Shown: piece by piece, positions 18,367 to 27,089 of the stretch
Position numbering within the stretch: the first letter of the stretch is position 1
Layout of the letters: every line of letters begins with the position of its first letter
Assembly: GCF_905397435.1 (NCBI RefSeq)
Contig: NZ_CAJPVI010000021.1
Span: 62,001 to 126,000, forward strand
DNA length: 64,000 nucleotides
Direction: 5' to 3'
From: Cupriavidus numazuensis
GTDB lineage: Bacteria; Pseudomonadota; Gammaproteobacteria; Burkholderiales; Burkholderiaceae
Made by a program: the position numbers and the translations under genes
The notes under the pieces: generated by a model
The model's database searches: none
The model's input: only the letters and a program-made list of their open reading frames with translations
Told to the model about the DNA's origin: nothing

Positions 18367-19458
18367 ATGAAGAAATCATCGGCCATCGTCCTCGCCGCCG
18401 GCAGCCTGCTGGCAGGTTCCGCTTTTGCACAGACCTCCGTCACGCTGTACGGTATCGCTGACGTCAGCGTGCGCTACACCACCCATGCCGATGCATCGGG
18501 TCACGGCAAGACCGAACTGACCGACGGCGCTGTGACGCAAAGCCGCTGGGGCCTGAAGGGCGCTGAAGCCCTGGGCAACAACCTGAAGGCGATCTTCCAA
18601 CTGGAAAATGGCTACAGCCTCGACACCGGCAAGCTGAACTCGGCCAACACGCTGTTCAATCGTCAGGCCTACGTTGGCCTGAGCGGTGACTTCGGCGCTG
18701 TCAAGCTGGGCCGCCAGTACACCGAAGGCTTTAATTTCTTCGGCGACTACGATCCGCTGACCATCGGTAACTACACCGCCAACGCCTGGCCGTTCTTCCT
18801 GACCCAGTTCCGCGCGAACAACGTCGTCAGCTACGGCGGCAAGTTTGGCGGCCTGGACGTCGGCGCCAGCTACGGCTTCGGCGAAACCGCCGGCAGCATG
18901 AGCTCCAACCAGTACTGGGGCGCCCGTGCCGCTTACTCGTATGGCCCGTTCGGCATCGGTGGCGTGTACCAGGAAATCCGTAACCAGGCTGGCGAGCGTC
19001 AGCAAATGTTCGGTGCTGCCGGTAAGTACAGCATCGGCCCGGCCAAGATCTTCCTGGGCTACCTCGGCGGCAAGGACCGCACTGGCGTGATCGACAATGG
19101 TTTCATGAACCAGTCGGCTGCCTCGACCACCGCAGGCGCTCAGACCGCCATCGCTTCGGGCTCGCTGAGCAACCCGCGTAAGGACCACCTGGGCTATGTC
19201 GGCACGACCTACCAGGCCACTCCGGCCCTGGCTGTGACCGGTGCGTTCTACTACGACTACATCGAGAACAAGAACGGTATCGCCGGCAATGGCGGCCACC
19301 GTTACGCCGGCGTCCTGCTGGCCGAGTACTCGCTGTCGAAGCGTACCCAAGTGTATGGCACCGTGGATTACAACCACGTCTCCGGCGGCGCGACGACCGA
19401 ACTGCCGGGCGCCAACAACCAGCTGGGCGTTGCCGCTGGTATCCGCCACATTTTCTGA
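18367..19458 (+). CDS. Gram-negative outer-membrane porin (OmpC/Burkholderia type)
   Basis: A 363-aa trimeric general porin. It has a clear signal peptide (MKKSSAIVLAAGSLLAGSAFAQ), the start of the mature barrel SVTLYGIADVSVRYTT, many alternating beta-strands, VKLGRQYTEG, and the terminal aromatic insertion signal (VAAGIRHIF). A GGAG at 18359-18362 precedes the ATG. The 294-bp gap after minE holds the min terminator and presumably the porin promoter and leader. Codon use is strongly biased, as in highly expressed genes. Substrate selectivity cannot be read from sequence. Confidence 0.95.
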   Translation: MKKSSAIVLAAGSLLAGSAFAQTSVTLYGIADVSVRYTTHADASGHGKTELTDGAVTQSRWGLKGAEALGNNLKAIFQLENGYSLDTGKLNSANTLFNRQAYVGLSGDFGAVKLGRQYTEGFNFFGDYDPLTIGNYTANAWPFFLTQFRANNVVSYGGKFGGLDVGASYGFGETAGSMSSNQYWGARAAYSYGPFGIGGVYQEIRNQAGERQQMFGAAGKYSIGPAKIFLGYLGGKDRTGVIDNGFMNQSAASTTAGAQTAIASGSLSNPRKDHLGYVGTTYQATPALAVTGAFYYDYIENKNGIAGNGGHRYAGVLLAEYSLSKRTQVYGTVDYNHVSGGATTELPGANNQLGVAAGIRHIF

Positions 19459-19487
19459 TCGCTCCCCGATCAGTCAGTTGTTTGGCG

Positions 19488-19516
19488 AAAGGCACCTTCG
19501 GGTGCCTTTTTTATTT
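19488..19516 (+). terminator. Rho-independent terminator of the porin gene
   Basis: AAAGGCACC-TTCG-GGTGCCTTTTTTATTT: a 9-bp stem closed by a stable TTCG tetraloop and followed by a T-run, 30 bp after the porin stop. It also lies just beyond the end of the convergent response-regulator gene and may serve both strands. Confidence 0.93.
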
Positions 19517-19552
19517 GGCGGGGCAGGACAAAGAACAGCCCCCTGGACGTCT

Positions 19553-20260
19553 TCAGGCCGCCTCGCTCTCTGCCAGCTCCAGCCGGTACCCATGCGTATA
19601 GACCGGCGTCAGCCTGAGTCCATTCCTTGCATGCAGGCCCAGCTTGCTGCGCACGCGCGAGACATGCGTGTCGATGGTGCGTGACAGCGGCGAGATCTCG
19701 CGGCCCCAGACCGTGGCGATGATGTGGTCGCGCGTGACGATGCGCCCTTCATTGCGGAACAACAGCACGGCCAGGTCGAATTCCTTGGGCGTCAGGCAGA
19801 TCGGATGGCCGTGGCAGGTCACCTGCCGCGCGGCGCAGTCAAACACGTAGCCGGCGAGGCGCAGCGGCGCATTGCGCGCGACGTTGTCGGGGCTGGATCG
19901 GCGCAGCACAGCCCCGATTCGTGCCGACAGCTCGGCCGCGCGGATCGGCTTGGCCATATAGTCGTCGGCGCCGGCGACCAGCGCGCTGACGATGTCGGCT
20001 TCGGCATTGCGGGACGAGAGAAACATTACCGGGATGCGCCGGTCCAGGTTGCCGCGCACCCAGTTCAGCACCTCGCGCCCGGACATGCCGGGCATCTGCC
20101 AGTCGAGCAGCAGCAAGTCGAAGGCGGTGTCATGCAAGGCCAGCAACAGGCGCCGGCTCTGGCTGAAGCTCACGCATTCGTATCCGCCTTCATTGACGAT
20201 CCGGCGGATCAGCGCCGCGTGGACAGGATCGGCTTCCAGCGAGGCAATCGTCTTTCCCAT
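19553..20260 (-). CDS. OmpR-family response regulator (orphan)
   Basis: A 235-aa two-domain regulator. The receiver has the acidic pocket (LEADP), phospho-acceptor Asp53 (LLLDWQMPG) and Lys104 (YMAKPI). The C-terminal winged helix contains LTPKEFDLAVLLFRNEGRIVTRDHIIATVWG and SRTIDTHVSRVRSKLGL. No histidine kinase is adjacent, so the partner is elsewhere. A paralogue with the same layout is divergently encoded at 20453, about 190 bp away, indicating a local duplication and inversion. Confidence 0.92.
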   Translation of the reverse strand: MGKTIASLEADPVHAALIRRIVNEGGYECVSFSQSRRLLLALHDTAFDLLLLDWQMPGMSGREVLNWVRGNLDRRIPVMFLSSRNAEADIVSALVAGADDYMAKPIRAAELSARIGAVLRRSSPDNVARNAPLRLAGYVFDCAARQVTCHGHPICLTPKEFDLAVLLFRNEGRIVTRDHIIATVWGREISPLSRTIDTHVSRVRSKLGLHARNGLRLTPVYTHGYRLELAESEAA

Positions 20261-20452
20261 GGTCTGTCTCTCTCAGCATTTGCGCGAGAGGGCATTAGAA
20301 ACCGCGGATCGCGACGTCCGAATAGGATGGGACTCAAATCGAAATCAAAGTTTCAACAATCGTTTACTTCTTGCCCCAGACAGCGGCCCATACCATGGGC
20401 GACTGCCATGCCGGACGATCTTCCCGCATCCGGAAGCGCCAGGAGAAACGAC

Positions 20453-21136
20453 GTGAGAATTGCCGTATTGGAGGCCGACCCGACCCGGGCCGTCGGCATC
20501 GAACAGACGCTGCGCCTCAGCGGGCACCAGTGCACGCGCTATATCCACGGCCGGTCGCTGATCCACGCGCTGCGCAGCGACACCTTCGACATGTGGCTGC
20601 TCGACGGCGACACGCCGGGCATTTCGGCACTGGACGTGCTCTCATGGGTGCGCCGTACGCTCGGCCACGAGCTGCCTGTGATGCTGTTGGGCGACTCCGA
20701 TGACGAAGCGCGCATCGCAAGCTGCCTTGCCGAAGGCGCCGACGCCTATCTGTGCAAGCCAGTGGGCATGGCCGAACTGGCTGCCCGGGTGATGGCGCTG
20801 CTGCGCCGCGCATGTCCGACCAGCGAGCATGGCTGCGATCTCGCCCATGGTGCTTTCCACTTTGCCACGGCCGACCGGCGCGCCTGGGTACACGGCAAGG
20901 CGGTGGCGCTGGCACCCAAGGAATTCGACCTGGCCGTGCTGCTGTTCCGCAACCTCGGCTCGCTGGTGCTGCGCCAGACCATGGTCAATGAAGTCTGGCG
21001 CTATCACGTCGACGCGGCGTCGCGCACCGTGGACAGCCACCTGTCGCGCGTACGCACCAAGCTCGCACTGTGGCCGCACAACGGCGTGCGGCTGTCTGCC
21101 GTCTACGGCCTGGGGAACCGGCTGGACCAGGTGTGA
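20453..21136 (+). CDS. OmpR-family response regulator, divergent paralogue
   Basis: A 227-aa regulator starting at GTG 20453, preceded by AGGAGA (20441-20446). This start gives MRIAVLEADP, matching the paralogue's MGKTIASLEADP. An in-frame ATG at 20408 would add 15 unlike residues. The receiver keeps Asp51 (WLLDGDTPG) and Lys102 (LCKPVG). The winged helix has LAPKEFDLAVLLFRNLGSLVLRQTMVNEVW and SRTVDSHLSRVRTKLAL. No kinase is nearby. Target genes are unknown; the adjacent Bug receptor on the opposite strand is not obviously linked. Confidence 0.9.
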   Translation: MRIAVLEADPTRAVGIEQTLRLSGHQCTRYIHGRSLIHALRSDTFDMWLLDGDTPGISALDVLSWVRRTLGHELPVMLLGDSDDEARIASCLAEGADAYLCKPVGMAELAARVMALLRRACPTSEHGCDLAHGAFHFATADRRAWVHGKAVALAPKEFDLAVLLFRNLGSLVLRQTMVNEVWRYHVDAASRTVDSHLSRVRTKLALWPHNGVRLSAVYGLGNRLDQV

Positions 21137-21162
21137 AACGCGGCCCGTGCCGATGAAACAAC

Positions 21163-22149
21163 TCAGTCGGCCTTGATGCCGGCTTCCTTGACGATGCGCG
21201 CGTTCTCCACGTATTCGTCGTGGATCGCCTTGGCAAACTGGGCGGGCGTGCCGCCGGTCGGCACCTCGCCGCCCTTGAGCAGGCGCTCATGGACCTCGGG
21301 CTCCGCGAGCGCCTTGTTCAGTTCGGCGTTGAGCTTGTTGATGATCGCCGCCGGCGTCTTGCCCGGCGCGAAGATGCCGAAGGTCGAAGTCAGGTTCGCC
21401 TTGGGATAGCCAAGCTCCGCAAGCGTCGGCACGCCGGCCATGCTTTCGATGCGCTTGGGTGCGCCCACGGCGAGCGCCCGCAGGCGGCCGGCCTGCATGT
21501 GCTGCGTGAGCGCGGGGCTGGCATTGGTGCTCATCACCTCGAACTGGCCGCCGAGCGCGTCGTTCATCTGCTGGCCGGCGCCCTTGTACGGAATCAGCGT
21601 CAGTTCGGCCTTGGACTTCGCCTTGACCTGTTCGAGCACGACATGGCCGACCGTGCCAAGTCCCGACGTGGCCCAGCGCACCGAGCCCGGCTTGGCCTTG
21701 GCCTGCGCCACCAGATCCGGGAACGTCTTGCCCGCAAAGCTCTGCGTGGCGACGATCAGCACCGGCGAATACATGACGCTCATGACGGGCGCCACGTCGC
21801 GCTGCGGGTCATAGTTGACGTGGCCCACATGCGGGTTGAGCGTGAGCGGGCTGGTCGAGGCAAACCCGAGCGTGTAGCCGTCCGGTGCCGCCTTGGCGAC
21901 AGCGTCGATGCCGATGCTGCCACCGGCGCCCGCCTTGTTCTCGACCACCACCGAGGTGCCCATCTGGGCGGACAGCCGTTCGCCGAGCGCGCGCGCGACG
22001 GTGTCGCTGATCCCGCCGGTCGGATAGGCGACGATCAGGCGGATCGGACGGCTGGGGTAATTGTCGGCGGCGGAGGCAGGCAAGGCTGCCGCCATGAGGC
22101 CGGCGGCGCCAAGCGCGGCCAGCAGGGACATGCGGGAATGGAAAGCCAT
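21163..22149 (-). CDS. Bug-family (TctC-like) periplasmic solute-binding receptor
   Basis: A 328-aa extracytoplasmic receptor of the tripartite tricarboxylate transporter family, hugely expanded in Cupriavidus and Bordetella. Start MAFHSRMSLL is followed by a signal peptide ending PASAAD. Mature signatures are YPSRPIRLIVAYPTGGISDTVAR, ENKAGAGGSIG and PYKGAGQQMNDALGGQ. No TctA/TctB membrane genes are adjacent, so it is an orphan. Many such receptors bind carboxylates, but the ligand is not predictable. The frame opens 15 codons further upstream, but the ATG at 22149 puts the signal at the N-terminus. Confidence 0.92.
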   Translation of the reverse strand: MAFHSRMSLLAALGAAGLMAAALPASAADNYPSRPIRLIVAYPTGGISDTVARALGERLSAQMGTSVVVENKAGAGGSIGIDAVAKAAPDGYTLGFASTSPLTLNPHVGHVNYDPQRDVAPVMSVMYSPVLIVATQSFAGKTFPDLVAQAKAKPGSVRWATSGLGTVGHVVLEQVKAKSKAELTLIPYKGAGQQMNDALGGQFEVMSTNASPALTQHMQAGRLRALAVGAPKRIESMAGVPTLAELGYPKANLTSTFGIFAPGKTPAAIINKLNAELNKALAEPEVHERLLKGGEVPTGGTPAQFAKAIHDEYVENARIVKEAGIKAD

Positions 22150-22229
22150 GACGAGTGCGGGAAATCGAAGGGCGCGGCGCAGGCCGCGTCGCATATCTTA
22201 GCCGATCGGCCCGCGGCGCTTCTTGCTGC

Positions 22230-22505
22230 TCAGCGGACCAGCGGGTGTTCCGGCACCCAGGACACGAACAGTTCGTTGGCGCGGTCGTACAGGCGCCAGA
22301 CGGTGCCGCAATCGCGGCAACAGAAGGTCAGCATGCTGTAGGGAACGCCGGTCGAACTCTGGCCGACCTGCGGCGCGGTATGGCGCAGTGCAAGGCAGGA
22401 CGGCGGCTCGCGGCGCCGCGGATCCGCCGCCAGCGCCAGGCAGCGCTCACAGGCCGGAACTGCGGGAGAGGGAGAAACAGGGAGTGGAGGTACGGCGGAC
22501 GTCAT
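22230..22505 (-). CDS. Small Cys-rich hypothetical protein, possible zinc ribbon
   Basis: A 91-aa protein from ATG 22505 (or 94 aa from 22514). It has two cysteine pairs, CERC near residue 17 and CCRDCG near residue 64, spaced as in small zinc-binding domains. A Pro-rich head and an aromatic tail (TVWRLYDRANELFVSWVPEHP) are visible. It is monocistronic and divergent from the hemerythrin-like gene. No strong ribosome-binding site was seen. I do not recognise the family. Confidence 0.6.
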   Translation of the reverse strand: MTSAVPPLPVSPSPAVPACERCLALAADPRRREPPSCLALRHTAPQVGQSSTGVPYSMLTFCCRDCGTVWRLYDRANELFVSWVPEHPLVR

Positions 22506-22872
22506 GCCCGCCATGATGCCGCAAAACCGCAGCGAGTTGCGTTCCGGCCGCCTCTTATTGGGCCGGCCATCTGAACGCGAACCATACAGCACCTGGATCG
22601 CATCCACCGCGATTCGCACGCATGCGCACCTGCAGCAAGCGCGCTCTCTGCTGTCATTCGCGTAGATTCGCGCAAACCCGCGCTTTAAGGAACAGTTAAG
22701 ATTTCCTGAGCGAACTTTTACGAACCTGTCCCCGCGCCGCTTCCTAGACTGCCTTTCACGCGGCGGCCATTACCGGCCTGAGGGCCCCGCGATCCGGACC
22801 GTCCACGGCTCCGGACTTGCTGATGGCAGGCCGCCCCGGCACCGCACGTGCCCACAAGGAGACAGGTTCATC

Positions 22873-23655
22873 ATGGCAGTCACAGGCAACACCCACGGCT
22901 TCGACCAACAAGACCAACAAGACCAACAAGACCAACAGGCACAACAGGCACAACAGGCGCCGCGCTTCGACATTTACGCGCGCATCCACAAGGCGCTGCG
23001 CGCCTTCATGGCCGACACGCTGCTGCGCGTAGGCCGCACCGACACCGACGACGAAGCCGAACTGCGCGGCTCGCTGAGCCAGGTACGGGACCTGCTCTCG
23101 GCCTGCGAGCAGCACCTGCACAAGGAAAACGATTACGTACACGCCGCCATGGAAGCGCGCGTGCCCGGCTCCACGACCCGCATCGCCCATGAGCATGAAG
23201 CGCATATGGCCGAGATCCGCGCGCTGCTCGCGCAGACCGACCGCGTCGCCGCCACGGTTCCCGCGGCGCGCGCGAATGCCATCCGCGAGCTGTACCGCCA
23301 GCTCTCGCTGTTCGTCGCCGAGAACTACGAGCACATGCATTTCGAGGAGACCCGGCACAACGCCGTGCTGTGGGCCAGCCATACCGATGCGGAACTGCTC
23401 GACGTCGAGAACCGCATCGTCGCGTCGCTGCCGCAGGAGACCGTCGGCGTGATCGCGCGCTGGATGCTGCCGAACGTCACGCCGGCCGAGCGCGCGCTGA
23501 TGCTGGCGGGTATCCGCGACCATGCGCCCGCCGAGGCGTTCACCGGACTGCTCGACGTCTGCCGCACGCTGCTGCCGATGCCCGACTGGATGAAGCTCAC
23601 GCGTGCGCTGGGGCTGCCCGCCGGCCCCACTCAAGCCATCTGGGCAGCGGGCTGA
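22873..23655 (+). CDS. Hemerythrin-like domain protein with N-terminal Gln repeats
   Basis: A 260-aa protein. After MAVTGNTHGF come tandem tripeptides (DQQ x4, AQQ x2) encoded by a 9-bp DNA repeat at 22903-22956. A four-helix hemerythrin-like domain follows, with candidate metal ligands in IHKALRAFM, HLHKENDYVH, HEHEAHMAE and ENYEHMHFEE. Such domains bind di-iron or haem and sense O2, NO or redox stress. An AAGGAGA at 22857-22863 supports the start. It sits beside two flavin split-barrel genes on the opposite strand, a setting suggestive of redox physiology (inference). Confidence 0.85.
   Translation: MAVTGNTHGFDQQDQQDQQDQQAQQAQQAPRFDIYARIHKALRAFMADTLLRVGRTDTDDEAELRGSLSQVRDLLSACEQHLHKENDYVHAAMEARVPGSTTRIAHEHEAHMAEIRALLAQTDRVAATVPAARANAIRELYRQLSLFVAENYEHMHFEETRHNAVLWASHTDAELLDVENRIVASLPQETVGVIARWMLPNVTPAERALMLAGIRDHAPAEAFTGLLDVCRTLLPMPDWMKLTRALGLPAGPTQAIWAAG
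22903..22956 (+). repeat. 9-bp tandem repeat inside the hemerythrin-like gene
   Basis: Six 9-bp units: three of GACCAACAA, one GACCAACAG, and two of GCACAACAG. Because the unit is a multiple of three, copy-number change would alter the number of DQQ/AQQ tripeptides without a frameshift. Confidence 0.85.
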
Positions 23656-25032
23656 TCAGCCGCCACGCTCCACATGCTCGATCCGCAGCGGCCGCGTCAC
23701 GCGCAGCGCGAAGCGGCCGCGCCCGGTGCGCTCGATGCGCACGCTCGCGTCGCGCTCCACCAGGCGGCGCGCCAGCAGGACCAGCCGCGCTTCGAGGTTG
23801 TCGCTGATATCCGGCAGGCCGAGCGCCGGATCGAGCCGCAGTTCGCGGTTGGTGAAGGCCTCGCGCCCGGCGTGCAGATAGTCGCAGACGAGGCGGCGGA
23901 AGATCGCACCCGCCACACCCTTGATCAGGTAGTCGTCGTCGAGGAAAACGCTGCCGTCGGCTTCGAAGTAGCGCACGAGCACCGGTTGCGGCGCCGGTGG
24001 CGGCGCATCGCCCGATGCGACGGTGCCGGCGGACTCCTCTGCCGCGGCATCGGCGCTGGCCTGCAAGCCGCGCATAGCCTGGCCGAGCTGGGCGGCGAGC
24101 ACCACGAGCGCGTCCTCGTCCTCGTAGGTAAAGCGCAGTTCCCGCTCGCTTTCGACGAACAGCACGCCAAGCAGCGCACTCCCCACGCAGACCGGCACGG
24201 CAAGCTGGCTGCCTGGCGCGGGCAATCCCGGCAGCGGGATCTCGGTATCGAGCCGTGCCGACAGCCCCGTGTCGATCACACTGTCGCGCATCGCGCGGCT
24301 GTAGCTGCGGTCGGAGGTCATGTGCATGATGCGGATCGGCGTGCGTTCGCGCGCGGCCACGCCGATCACGCCCTCCCCCAGCGCGATCTCGGAGCCGACA
24401 CCGGACTCCGCATAGCCGTGGCTGGCCACGGTGTAGAGCCGTCCGGCGCTGGCGTCATGCATGAGCAGCATCGCGTGATCGACGCCGAACCCAGCCGCCA
24501 GGCCGGCCATCGTGGCATCGAAAAGCTGGTCGGTCTCGGTGCATGCCGCCAGCCGTTCGCTGAGGCAGCGCAGCGCGCCGAGCAACTGTCGGCGAGGGGC
24601 GTCGGACGGTGCGGGCAGCCGGCCGCCGCCCGGCACGGCTTCGATGGCCGATACCCGATACACGTCCGCGCCCTGCAGCCGGAACACGTTTTCCATGCCC
24701 GAATGCGAGGCGATGCCGGCCAGCCTTGCCTTCATATGCTCGAACAGCGGGCCGGACGTCTCGGTGCGCAGGTAGTGCACGTTCAGGCGGAACATCGCTG
24801 CGGTGTCCGGATGGATCATCAGCACGGTGCCGGCCGGATTGGCCAGTACGTTCTCGCGCGTCTTGTTGAAGAACTGGAACGACAGTGCGACATGCTCGGG
24901 GTCGACGAATTGCACGTGCGAGAGATAGGCGACATTGGGCGTGCCATCCGCCGCGCAGGTGGCCATCACGGCCGGAATCACGCCTTCGAGGCAATCGCGG
25001 ATATCGGCGGCGGTCAGCGGCGGGGCCGTCAT
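23656..25032 (-). CDS. Flavin split-barrel (PNPOx-like) plus GAF protein
   Basis: A 458-aa protein starting MTAPPLTAADIRDCLEGVIPAVMATCAADGTPNVAYLS, the classic opening of a pyridoxamine-5'-phosphate-oxidase-like FMN-binding barrel (residues about 1-165). A GAF domain follows (about 180-345; DHAMLLMHDASAGRLYTVASHGY, GVIGVAARERTPIRI, GSALLGVLFVESE). The C-terminal ~90 residues (VFRRLV-like, FTNRELRLDPALGLPDISDNLEARLVLLARRL) resemble a winged-helix-like module and may bind DNA or protein. The open frame continues 120 codons upstream but over the next gene, so ATG 25032 is chosen. It lies 23 bp after that gene and is probably co-transcribed. Likely a redox or nitrosative-stress sensor (inference). 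Confidence 0.85.
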   Translation of the reverse strand: MTAPPLTAADIRDCLEGVIPAVMATCAADGTPNVAYLSHVQFVDPEHVALSFQFFNKTRENVLANPAGTVLMIHPDTAAMFRLNVHYLRTETSGPLFEHMKARLAGIASHSGMENVFRLQGADVYRVSAIEAVPGGGRLPAPSDAPRRQLLGALRCLSERLAACTETDQLFDATMAGLAAGFGVDHAMLLMHDASAGRLYTVASHGYAESGVGSEIALGEGVIGVAARERTPIRIMHMTSDRSYSRAMRDSVIDTGLSARLDTEIPLPGLPAPGSQLAVPVCVGSALLGVLFVESERELRFTYEDEDALVVLAAQLGQAMRGLQASADAAAEESAGTVASGDAPPPAPQPVLVRYFEADGSVFLDDDYLIKGVAGAIFRRLVCDYLHAGREAFTNRELRLDPALGLPDISDNLEARLVLLARRLVERDASVRIERTGRGRFALRVTRPLRIEHVERGG

Positions 25033-25055
25033 GGCTGCGCGTGTCGGCGTCGTGG

Positions 25056-25622
25056 TCAGGTGGCGGCCGGGCTCAGCGCCTGCCCGGCCTGGGCACCCGG
25101 CGTCTGCTGGAACGCGTGCGTCGGCGTGAAGCTGACGGCGACGAGGTCGTCGTCCGGACACGCGAGGAAAGCATGGGCGAGCGCGGCTTCGTGGCCGATC
25201 AGGCTGATTTCCTCGCCGAGCGCCTCGCGGTAGGCAGCGACGCGCGCGCAGTCGCCCGGCTGCAACGGCATCTCCCTGGCGTCGAAGCCTTTGAGTTGCA
25301 GCGTGCGGTGCGTGGTGGGCTCGCTGAAGACCACGGCGATCGACCGGTTTGCAGCAATGTCGGCCAGCACCTGCCGCGACTGCGTCTGGCACAGGAAGAT
25401 GGTCACGCAGGCATCGTCGTCAGCGATGCGGAAACCGACGGCGCGCATCAGGTGCGGCACCAGCGCGGCGTCGCGCGTGGCGGCGATCACCGATACGCGG
25501 CGCCCGAGCACGGCGGCGTGTCCGTCAGCGCGCAACGCGGCGAGCGCCGAAGGCGGCGCTGCAGGCATCTGCGTGGCTGGCGTCGGTTCGGTGGAGGATG
25601 GCCGGCGTGCAGGCATAGTCAT
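25056..25622 (-). CDS. Pyridoxamine 5'-phosphate oxidase-like flavin protein
   Basis: A 188-aa split-barrel protein (ALRADGHAAVLGRRVSVIAATRDAALVPHLMRAVGFRI, then VTIFLCQTQSRQVLADIAANRSIAVVFSEPTTHRTLQLKG). This pattern is typical of general-stress/heme-utilisation PNPOx-like proteins that bind FMN or F420-like cofactors without being vitamin B6 oxidases. The start is ATG 25622 with a second ATG two codons in (MTM). It precedes the split-barrel/GAF gene by 23 bp, so the pair may form a two-component redox unit. Confidence 0.8.
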   Translation of the reverse strand: MTMPARRPSSTEPTPATQMPAAPPSALAALRADGHAAVLGRRVSVIAATRDAALVPHLMRAVGFRIADDDACVTIFLCQTQSRQVLADIAANRSIAVVFSEPTTHRTLQLKGFDAREMPLQPGDCARVAAYREALGEEISLIGHEAALAHAFLACPDDDLVAVSFTPTHAFQQTPGAQAGQALSPAAT

Positions 25623-25650
25623 CCCAGTGTAGGAGACGGCGGCGCCAGTG

Positions 25651-25675
25651 AAAACGCCCCGCCAAAGCGGGGCGT
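25651..25675 (-). terminator. Rho-independent terminator of the Fsr-type exporter gene
   Basis: A perfect 9-bp stem, ACGCCCCGC (25654-25662) with GCGGGGCGT (25667-25675), loop CAAA. Read on the minus strand it is followed by TTTT, and it sits 46 bp past the exporter stop. Confidence 0.85.
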
Positions 25676-25720
25676 CAGGGCGCTCTGTGCGCTGGCGCGC
25701 GTTAGTGCGCGTTGTTGCCG

Positions 25721-26962
25721 TCAGGCTGCCTTGCGCTTGCCGCCGAGGTCCGGCAGGAACACCGCGAGCAGGCCCAGCAGCGGCAGGAACGCGCACAGCT
25801 GGTACACGGTTTCGATGCCATGCGTATCGGCCAGCCCGCCCAGCACCGCGGCGCCGATGCCGCCCATGCCGAACGCGAAGCCGAAGAACATGCCCGACAC
25901 CATGCCGACCTTGCCGGGAATCAGTTCCTGCGCGAACACGAGGATCGCCGAGAACGCCGAGGCCAGAATGAAGCCGATGATGAAGGTCAGCACGCCGGTC
26001 CAGAACAGGCCCACGTGCGGCAGCACCAGCGTGAACGGCGCGACACCGAGGATCGACGCCCAGATCACGCGCTTGCGGCCGATGCGGTCGCCGATCGGGC
26101 CGCCCAGAATGGTGCCGGCCGCCACCGCGAACAGGAACACGAACAGATAGATTTGCGCGGACTGGCGTGCCAGGCCGAACTTCTCCATCAGGTAGAAGGT
26201 GTAATAGGTGGTCAGGCTCGCCATGTAGAAGTACTTGGAGAACACCAGCACCATCAGCACCAGCATGGCCCGCACCACCACGCGTGTCGGCACCGGGCTG
26301 GCCACGGCGCCGCCCGCCTTGCCCTTGCGCGCGCGGTGCGCGATCTGCTCGGCGTACCAGCCGCCGATCTTCCACAGCACGGCGATAGCGAGCAGCGCCG
26401 CCAGCGAGAACCACGCGAGGCTCGCTTGCTTGTGCACGATGATTGCCGCCAGCAGCGGCCCCATGGCGCTGCCGCCGTTGCCGCCGACCTGGAAGATCGA
26501 CTGCGCCAGCCCGTGCCGCCCGCCCGAGGCCATGCGCGCCACGCGCGACGATTCCGGATGGAAGATCGACGAACCGGTGCCGACCAGCGCGGCGGCCACG
26601 AGCAGCACGCCGTAAGTCGGCGCCACCGACAGCAGCAGCAGCCCGCCCAGCGTGAAGCCCATGCCGATTGCCAGCGAGCGCGGCTTCGGATGCTTGTCGG
26701 TGTACAGGCCCACGACCGGCTGCAGCAGCGATGCCGTGACCTGGTAGGTCATGGTCAGGAAGCCGATCTGCACGAAGCTCAGGTTGAAGCCGCCCTTCAG
26801 CATCGGGTAGATGGCCAGGATCAACGACTGGATCATGTCGTTGAGAAAGTGCGCAAAGCTGATCGCGTACAGCACGCGGTAGCCCGTACGCTCGGCGGCG
26901 TGCTCGGTCTTGGCGGCGGAAATGCCGGCAGCGGCGGAACTGGAGTCGATAGTGGTGCTCAT
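25721..26962 (-). CDS. fsr: MFS exporter of the fosmidomycin-resistance (Fsr) family
   Basis: A 413-aa, 12-TM transporter. Family-typical segments are YRVLYAISFAHFLNDMIQSLILAIYPML, GFLTMTYQVTASLLQPVVGLYTDKHPKP, GTGSSIFHPESSRVARMASGGRHGLAQSIFQVGGNGG and GGPIGDRIGRK. Fsr proteins export fosmidomycin and related compounds, and the natural substrate is often unknown. The start MSTTIDSSS at 26962 is used; a longer frame to 27148 would overlap the divergent AraC-type gene. Probably controlled by that regulator, whose start is 127 bp away on the other strand. Confidence 0.9.
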   Translation of the reverse strand: MSTTIDSSSAAAGISAAKTEHAAERTGYRVLYAISFAHFLNDMIQSLILAIYPMLKGGFNLSFVQIGFLTMTYQVTASLLQPVVGLYTDKHPKPRSLAIGMGFTLGGLLLLSVAPTYGVLLVAAALVGTGSSIFHPESSRVARMASGGRHGLAQSIFQVGGNGGSAMGPLLAAIIVHKQASLAWFSLAALLAIAVLWKIGGWYAEQIAHRARKGKAGGAVASPVPTRVVVRAMLVLMVLVFSKYFYMASLTTYYTFYLMEKFGLARQSAQIYLFVFLFAVAAGTILGGPIGDRIGRKRVIWASILGVAPFTLVLPHVGLFWTGVLTFIIGFILASAFSAILVFAQELIPGKVGMVSGMFFGFAFGMGGIGAAVLGGLADTHGIETVYQLCAFLPLLGLLAVFLPDLGGKRKAA

Positions 26963-27089
26963 TGGCGGTCTCGACAAAACAAAACGACGAACCACGGGGG
27001 CGCTCGCCGGGACAGTGTGAGAGGCGATGCTAACTGGCTGAAGCGCGCCTGTCCTGCGAGAATAGGTATGCAACCTTGGAGAAAAGGAC

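Noticed and set aside
22903-22956. CRISPR-like or VNTR non-coding array
   Set aside because: Units are 9 bp with no spacers and lie in frame within a gene; it encodes DQQ/AQQ.
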